DNA from: Xenorhabdus yunnanensis
Lineage (GTDB): Bacteria; Pseudomonadota; Gammaproteobacteria; Enterobacterales; Enterobacteriaceae
Direction: 5' to 3'
Assembly (NCBI RefSeq): GCF_028598805.1
Contig: NZ_JAQRFI010000042.1
Span: forward strand, 1 to 40,985
DNA length: 40,985 bases
Both the position numbers and the translations under genes were made by a program. Of this stretch, positions 36,454 to 40,985 are shown one piece after another. The notes beneath the pieces are model-generated. The model was not told the DNA's origin, made no database searches, and saw nothing but the letters and a program-made list of their open reading frames with translations. Within the stretch, counting starts at the first letter, position 1. Every line of letters begins with the position of its first letter.

Positions 36454-37917
36454 TCATTTTTTGTATTGGCTATAACTTTGTTGCAATTGGCGCAATTGAT
36501 CAATGCGGGCATCATACCGCTTTTGAGCATAACTACCCAATTTTGCCAATGCACTGGCCTCGCTAAGTTGCGTTATAGCTAAGTCAAATTGACCTTTTAA
36601 TGCCATGATTTCCGCTTGGGCGGCGAGTGCCTCATCGCGTTTTCCTTGTTTTCCGGCCGTATTTCTTAACAGTTCCCATCCATTGAGATCGTCTGGATGA
36701 TTGAAGGTATAACGAAACAGAAGTTGTGATGCCTGAGAATATTTTTTGTCCATAAAGTAGGCATTGGCGAGTTTGACTTGCAATATTGGATTATTTTTCT
36801 GCTTTTTGAGGGCATCCTGCAATCGATTGATAGCACTGCTATACTGTTTTTGCCCAATATCAATATTAGTCATTGTATCAATAAACCAAATGTTATCCGG
36901 TTGTTTATCCAGCAATGGAGAAAGCATTGTTCTGGCCTCAGTATACTTTTTATCCTGAGAAAGCAAAATAGCATGTCCATAGGCAGCAGCAAACTGTTCT
37001 TTGGCGGTTCCTTGACTATATTTTTTTAATAATTCGTCAATATAAGGACGTTGATTGGTCGAATACATTGTTAAAATACGAACACGGGCGAACAGAAAAT
37101 CTTGCGATTCAGGGATGGCTTTAGCTGAATATTGATTTGCCCTATTGCGAGCATCAGCCAAACGGCTGTCAGGTAATGGATGTGTGTATAGCATTTCCGG
37201 TAGCGTAGAGCTATAGCGGGATTGATCTGCCAGTATCTGCATAAAGTTAGGCATACCGCGCGGGTCAAATCCTGCTCGACTGAGCGTTCGCATTCCAATA
37301 CGATCAGCTTCTTGCTCATTCGATTGAGTAAAACTGATCATGCCCTGTTGGAAACCGGCTAGTGTACTACTGAGTGCGGCCATGCCTGCCTGTGGGTTGG
37401 CCATTATCAGTAGGATAGAACCCAGTGTGCCAGCCCATGCCAGGGGGCTGGCACGTTTTTGTTCTTCTATCAATCGTGCTAAATGCCGTTGTGTAACATG
37501 GGAAATTTCATGAGCTACGACAGATGCCAGCTCGCTTTCATTGCGACTATAGCGCAATAGAGCCGAGTGCAGAACAACGTTACCACCGAAAAACGCATAG
37601 GCATTAATATTAGGGTTATTGATTAGATAGAAATGGAAGGGAGTTTTTACTGAATCGGCATGGCTGACTAATTTCTGACCTAGGTTGTCAATGTATTGAG
37701 TCAGTAGCGGGTCATAAATCAGAGGTGCTTGGGCTCGTATTAAGCGTATATAAAAATCACCCATGGCCATTTCCTGATTGATGCTGAGGGTTGCCCCCGC
37801 TGTAGTGCCAATATCAGGTAGTGAATCTTCAGCCGGGGCAGATAATACAGGTGTATTACCCAATAACAACAGGCTGATAAAGATGGTTATCAGAGATTTT
37901 TTCGACGTTTTTTTCAT
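36454..37917 (-). CDS. bepA: Periplasmic metalloprotease/chaperone BepA (YfgC)
   Basis: It promotes correct assembly, or degrades misassembled forms, of the LPS transporter LptD and other outer-membrane proteins. The 487 residues equal E. coli BepA. A signal peptide (about 1-27; cleavage near LSA-PAE) precedes an M48 zinc protease domain with H136-E-I-S-H140, E201 (NEQEAD) and the regulatory H246 region (YTHPLPDSR), then four or so TPR repeats (about 310-480) that contact the BAM complex. The stop overlaps a non-used ATG of the arsC-like gene. It is divergent from perM. Confidence 0.96.
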   Translation of the reverse strand: MKKTSKKSLITIFISLLLLGNTPVLSAPAEDSLPDIGTTAGATLSINQEMAMGDFYIRLIRAQAPLIYDPLLTQYIDNLGQKLVSHADSVKTPFHFYLINNPNINAYAFFGGNVVLHSALLRYSRNESELASVVAHEISHVTQRHLARLIEEQKRASPLAWAGTLGSILLIMANPQAGMAALSSTLAGFQQGMISFTQSNEQEADRIGMRTLSRAGFDPRGMPNFMQILADQSRYSSTLPEMLYTHPLPDSRLADARNRANQYSAKAIPESQDFLFARVRILTMYSTNQRPYIDELLKKYSQGTAKEQFAAAYGHAILLSQDKKYTEARTMLSPLLDKQPDNIWFIDTMTNIDIGQKQYSSAINRLQDALKKQKNNPILQVKLANAYFMDKKYSQASQLLFRYTFNHPDDLNGWELLRNTAGKQGKRDEALAAQAEIMALKGQFDLAITQLSEASALAKLGSYAQKRYDARIDQLRQLQQSYSQYKK

Positions 37918-38063
37918 AAAGCGATTCTCATAAAACAGTGTGCTCCGTTTTGGCTATCAATTTCATGAATACGTTGATGGTAAAAGGGTACCTTAAAATC
38001 GTTAATGATAATAAATTTTAGTGAAAAATAATCATTAGGAGTTATCTCTAAGGAGTTTTATTT

Positions 38064-39128
38064 ATGTTGGATATGATCATGCAATGGTATCGTCGCCGTT
38101 TCACTGATCCACAAGTTGTTGCATTATCAGTCATTTTATTGGCTGGTTTTGGGATCATCTACTTTTTTAATGGGATTTTGGCACCTGTCCTTGCAGCTAT
38201 TGTACTGGCTTATTTGTTGGAATGGCCCACTGTACAATTAGGAAGATTGGGCTGTAGTCGTACACTCTCTGTTTCTATTGTATTAACAATTTTTATGGGA
38301 ATCAGTGCGTTAATTATATTGATTGTTGCCCCGACTGTCTGGCAGCAAGGTTTAAATTTAATTTCTGATCTCCCCAATATGATTAATCGATTTAATGAGT
38401 ATGCGCATACTTTACCTTCTCGTTATCCTGCGCTGGTTGATGCCGGTATTATTGATATGATTGCTGATAATCTGCGTAGCAAACTCTCTTTGGCGGGTGA
38501 GTCCGTTTTTAAGTTTTCGGTTGCTTCTTTGATTGGATTATTGACGCTGGCTATTTATCTGATCCTTGTTCCCTTGATGGTGTTCTTTCTATTAAAAGAC
38601 AAAAAACAGATGGTGGTGGCATTACAACGTATATTGCCACGTAACCGTAGTTTGGCTGGAAAAGTGTGGCGTGAGATGAACCAGCAGATCACCAATTATA
38701 TCCGTGGCAAAGTAACAGAAATGGTTATATTGACCATCTGCACGTATGCTGTATTTGCTTTCTTTGATTTGCATTATTCTTTGTTGCTTGCGGTTTTGGT
38801 CGGTTTATCTGTGCTTGTTCCTTATATCGGCACCGTACTTGTCACTATTCCAGTTATTGTTGTGGCTTTGTTTCAATGGGGAATTGGGGCCGATTTCTGG
38901 ACTCTGTTCATCGCATATTTGGTAGTGCAGGGCTTGGATGGAAACCTTCTTGTGCCAATTTTGTTCTCGGAAGCAGTTAATCTTCATCCTCTTGTCATCA
39001 TCCTTTCTGTGATTGTTTTTGGCGGATTATGGGGATTCTGGGGCGTTTTCTTTGCTATTCCATTGGCTACTTTAATCAAAGCTGTCATTCACGTTTTGCC
39101 GGAAGAAAAATTTGAAGAAAAAGAATGA
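38064..39128 (+). CDS. perM: AI-2E family permease PerM (YfgO)
   Basis: A 354-residue inner-membrane protein (E. coli PerM 353) of the AI-2 exporter superfamily, which includes TqsA and Na+/H+ antiporter-like members; PerM's own function is unsettled. Family features visible are LAAIVLAYLLEWP in the first helices, a long periplasmic/amphipathic region (about 95-150), PLMVFFLLKDK, GLSVLVPYIGTVLVTIPV and the C-terminal GFWGVFFAIPLATLIKAV. AAGGAG precedes the ATG at 38064. It is divergent from bepA, as in E. coli, and convergent with bcp; the hyf/focB genes that separate perM and bcp in E. coli are absent. Confidence 0.94.
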   Translation: MLDMIMQWYRRRFTDPQVVALSVILLAGFGIIYFFNGILAPVLAAIVLAYLLEWPTVQLGRLGCSRTLSVSIVLTIFMGISALIILIVAPTVWQQGLNLISDLPNMINRFNEYAHTLPSRYPALVDAGIIDMIADNLRSKLSLAGESVFKFSVASLIGLLTLAIYLILVPLMVFFLLKDKKQMVVALQRILPRNRSLAGKVWREMNQQITNYIRGKVTEMVILTICTYAVFAFFDLHYSLLLAVLVGLSVLVPYIGTVLVTIPVIVVALFQWGIGADFWTLFIAYLVVQGLDGNLLVPILFSEAVNLHPLVIILSVIVFGGLWGFWGVFFAIPLATLIKAVIHVLPEEKFEEKE

Positions 39129-39203
39129 TAAAAGTAACTGCTAATATTGCAGAATTGAGTCGTGAGAATTGATCAATGAAAAATAGCGAGTGAAAAAGTA
39201 AAT

Positions 39204-39235
39204 AAGTTGCCGCCTGATGGATGGAGCGGCAACTT
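39204..39235. terminator. Terminator hairpin between perM and bcp
   Basis: AAGTTGCCGC (39204-39213) and GCGGCAACTT (39226-39235) form a perfect 10-bp stem. On the minus strand it is followed by T-rich DNA (ATTTACTTTTTC), so it best serves bcp. Confidence 0.75.
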
Positions 39236-39262
39236 GAAAGACGAAGGATATTAGACACAAGA

Positions 39263-39730
39263 TTAATGTTGTTTCACATAATCCAGTACAATTTGATGAT
39301 GATTACTAGTTTTAAATTTATCAAAAACGTGTTCAACATCACCTTGTGGGTTAATCAAGAAACTGATGCGGTGAATGCCGTCATAGGTTTTCCCCATGAA
39401 CTGTTTTTCTCCCCAAACACCAAATTGCTCGGCAACTTGATGGTTAACATCAGAAAGCAGTGTGAAATTCAGCCTCTCTTTTTCTACAAAGCGGGATAAC
39501 TTTTCAGGTGCATCTGTGCTGATGCCTAGCACTTTAACATTAACGCTTTTCAGTTCATCCATCGTATCACGTAAGTTACATGCTTGAACGGTGCAGCCTG
39601 GAGTCATTGCTTTGGGATAAAAATAAACTAAAACCTGCTGCCCCTTGAAATCAGACAAATTAATGGTTTCGCCATCTTGGTCAGGAAGGCTGAATTGAGG
39701 TGCCTTGTCACCGGCTTTTAATGGACTCAT
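39263..39730 (-). CDS. bcp: Thioredoxin-dependent peroxiredoxin Bcp (PrxQ type)
   Basis: It reduces hydrogen peroxide and organic hydroperoxides using thioredoxin. From ATG at 39730 it has 155 residues and starts MSPLKAGDKAPQFSLPDQDG, like E. coli Bcp. GGAG lies eight bases upstream; the GTG at 39733 would add one residue. The peroxidatic C46 and resolving C51 lie in MTPGCTVQACNLRD, the atypical 2-Cys arrangement. WGEKQFMGKTYDGIHRISFL is conserved. It is convergent with perM. In E. coli gcvR lies beyond bcp; here unrelated accessory DNA starts. Confidence 0.96.
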   Translation of the reverse strand: MSPLKAGDKAPQFSLPDQDGETINLSDFKGQQVLVYFYPKAMTPGCTVQACNLRDTMDELKSVNVKVLGISTDAPEKLSRFVEKERLNFTLLSDVNHQVAEQFGVWGEKQFMGKTYDGIHRISFLINPQGDVEHVFDKFKTSNHHQIVLDYVKQH

Positions 39731-40097
39731 CACTCATTCTCCGTTTAGTCGTTTTGATTTAAATAATTTATCGTTAATGCTGCTATATATTCTTACATTA
39801 ACATGTGTATACATCACATGTTATACATTCATATGAAATTAAAGTTAAATTTTTTCTTCTTGCCTCATTGTATTCAATATTATTCATATGTATTTGTCTT
39901 GTTTCACAATAAATATGTACATAGCAGCAAACTTTGAGCTTACAATTCAGTGAATCACTCATCATATATCAAATTATATGTCTTGCTATACGAGGGTATT
40001 TGATTGAAGCAATAATCTTACTTAAGTAAAATTTTTTGGTGATTTAGCCGTAGGATGAAATTGCCTTGAACTTTAACAAATAATAAGTGAGGGATTT
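39731..40097. other. Intergenic region upstream of bcp and the orphan 242-aa gene
   Basis: Very AT-rich DNA without a supportable ORF. It holds a clean 25-bp palindromic site at 39799-39823, listed separately. GAGGG before 40098 is the ribosome binding site of the orphan gene. Confidence 0.5.
39799..39823. promoter_or_regulatory. Palindromic operator-like site between bcp and the orphan gene
   Basis: TAACATGTG (39799-39807) and CACATGTTA (39815-39823) are perfect 9-bp inverted repeats with a seven-base spacer. It resembles a CRP site, but the TGTG/CACA halves are one base too close. It lies 69 bases before bcp and 275 before the orphan gene. The binding protein is unknown. Confidence 0.5.
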
Positions 40098-40826
40098 ATG
40101 TCTGAAGTTAATAAGCCAGAAAATCAGCAACCTGATCTCAAGTGTCCATTTGATCCAGACCAATACAAGATTAAGCTTGATGCTGTAGTGGCACCAGTTG
40201 GTTCTTTTCCTTGGGCAATAATTCAAGTGTATTTAGGTAATCAGTTGTATCGTAGTGATTGGGAGGCTTCTAACGAGTATATTCGCCTTGCTCCCAAGTC
40301 GGCGAATTTTTCGCCCCAAATTGAAAAGATTAATGAGAGTGGAGAATTTTCAATTTGGCAGCCAACTCAAGAAGATATGATGGCTTGTGATTGGAAATTT
40401 AACTGCATGCTGTCCTTTGATCTTATATCAGGAACCAGCAAGTTTAATCACGGTCAGGATTGGGGATATATAAGTGATAAGGGAGGATGGATCAGTGGAA
40501 GTGAATCTCCTTTTGGTACGCTAAATATAATCTCAAATAAGACAGAAATTGCAGGTATTCTGGCATTCTATTGGAGTACGTATGATTGGTTGCATTTTAT
40601 AGTATCTTCGAAAGAGAGCCATGAGAATGTGGCAGGATTACTTACGAAAAGTGTTTATGTAACCGTTGATAACACAATCTATAATCTTGGTGCTTCCTCA
40701 CTTTTAAGTGGAGACGACACCAACGATACATACACCGTTGCATATAGCAATAATGACTCACGAAAACTGGGTGAGATATTGAAACAAATAAATAAATCCA
40801 AGGCGTTCTGTATCAATTGGCGTTAA
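40098..40826 (+). CDS. Orphan 242-residue protein, family not recognised
   Basis: A soluble-looking protein without signal peptide or membrane helix. It is rich in Trp, Ser and Asn: FPWAII, SDWEAS, SIWQPT, ACDWKF, QDWGY, GGWISG and YWSTYDWLHF are spread along the length, suggesting a beta-rich fold, perhaps carbohydrate- or membrane-binding, but no motif proves this. The N-terminal 20 residues (SEVNKPENQQPDLKCPFDPD) look disordered. There are four cysteines. GAGGG six to seven bases upstream supports the ATG at 40098, and a clear terminator follows. It lies between bcp and a probable mobile-element end, outside the conserved gene block, so it is likely accessory. It is not clearly a PixA-type inclusion protein. 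Confidence 0.8.
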   Translation: MSEVNKPENQQPDLKCPFDPDQYKIKLDAVVAPVGSFPWAIIQVYLGNQLYRSDWEASNEYIRLAPKSANFSPQIEKINESGEFSIWQPTQEDMMACDWKFNCMLSFDLISGTSKFNHGQDWGYISDKGGWISGSESPFGTLNIISNKTEIAGILAFYWSTYDWLHFIVSSKESHENVAGLLTKSVYVTVDNTIYNLGASSLLSGDDTNDTYTVAYSNNDSRKLGEILKQINKSKAFCINWR

Positions 40827-40847
40827 TTCTGCTTACATCCTGAATGC

Positions 40848-40874
40848 AAAGCTGCGCTCCAGCGTAGCTTTTTC
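40848..40874 (+). terminator. Terminator of the orphan 242-aa gene
   Basis: AAAGCTGCGCT (40848-40858) pairs with AGCGTAGCTTT (40861-40871) with one mismatch and a tight loop, followed by TTC and T-rich DNA. Confidence 0.75.
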
Positions 40875-40886
40875 TTGTATATAGAA

Positions 40887-40909
40887 AACCCCCTGCTAGG
40901 CAGGGGGTT
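40887..40909. mobile_element. 10-bp hairpin with triloop, possible IS200/IS605-type end
   Basis: AACCCCCTGC, loop TAG, GCAGGGGGTT, followed by CTGTAG. It has the same stem length, loop size and GGTTCTG continuation as the hairpin at 83-105. No T tract follows, and a terminator already lies just upstream. It may be the end of an element that continues beyond the window; no transposase is visible here. Confidence 0.35.
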
Positions 40910-40985
40910 CTGTAGAGCTTTCAGCTATAAATCCGCTATAAAAACCCCTTTTGATTTGTTAAAACACCTTGCGGTCTGGCAACTG

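Noticed and set aside
40098-40826. Assignment as a PixA-type inclusion body protein
   Set aside because: Length and motifs as I remember them for PixA do not match; only the likely genus suggested it.

Overview
The window looks like chromosomal DNA of an AT-rich enterobacterium. I infer Xenorhabdus or Photorhabdus (Morganellaceae): nearly every housekeeping protein is close to its E. coli counterpart, gene order is still recognisably enteric, the DNA is AT-rich, and an interspersed repeat with the core TATACCCAATRGATTTCAA occurs three times. No 16S or other decisive marker is present, so the genus is an inference.

Layout. (1) 1-1100: accessory edge with the tail of a probable IS200/IS605-type element and the N-terminal stub of a phage-type integrase. 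(2) 1.1-7.9 kb: an AGCS amino acid:cation symporter, the lipoprotein amidase AmiD, a MarA/SoxS-like regulator, an AroP-like permease, a CspC/E-like cold-shock protein, and thiD under a TPP riboswitch. (3) 8-22.6 kb: the E. coli 46-47 min block in compact form: fbaB, the sRNA gene cyaR, trhP, an MFS exporter, and a tightly overlapping mdtABC-baeSR operon preceded by a BaeR box. mdtD is missing from its usual place. (4) 22.6-23.3 kb: a synteny join holding a small secreted-protein gene that appears frameshifted in a T run. (5) 23.3-39.7 kb: the E. coli 56 min block: mgtE, yfgG, ppx, ppk, speG, purN, purM, upp, uraA, [orphan insert], hda, arsC-like, bepA, perM, bcp. (6) 39.7-41 kb: an orphan 242-aa gene and another hairpin like the one at the left edge.

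How the genes work together. BaeSR senses envelope stress and drives the MdtABC pump. Ppk and Ppx make and degrade polyphosphate. PurMN (PurR-box controlled) serves purine synthesis. Upp and UraA salvage uracil, with a promoter resembling the UTP-sensitive upp promoter of E. coli. Hda resets DnaA. BepA maintains the outer membrane, and Bcp removes peroxides.

Less ordinary items: an orphan protein with a Cys-His-Asp pattern (transglutaminase/papain-like) inserted between uraA and hda; a probable CTG start for hda; short tandem-repeat arrays on both sides of purN; a very long hairpin of reversed polarity behind aroP; a TPP aptamer that begins where the preceding terminator ends; and the poly-T frameshift in the secreted small protein. 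I found no CRISPR array, rRNA or tRNA.
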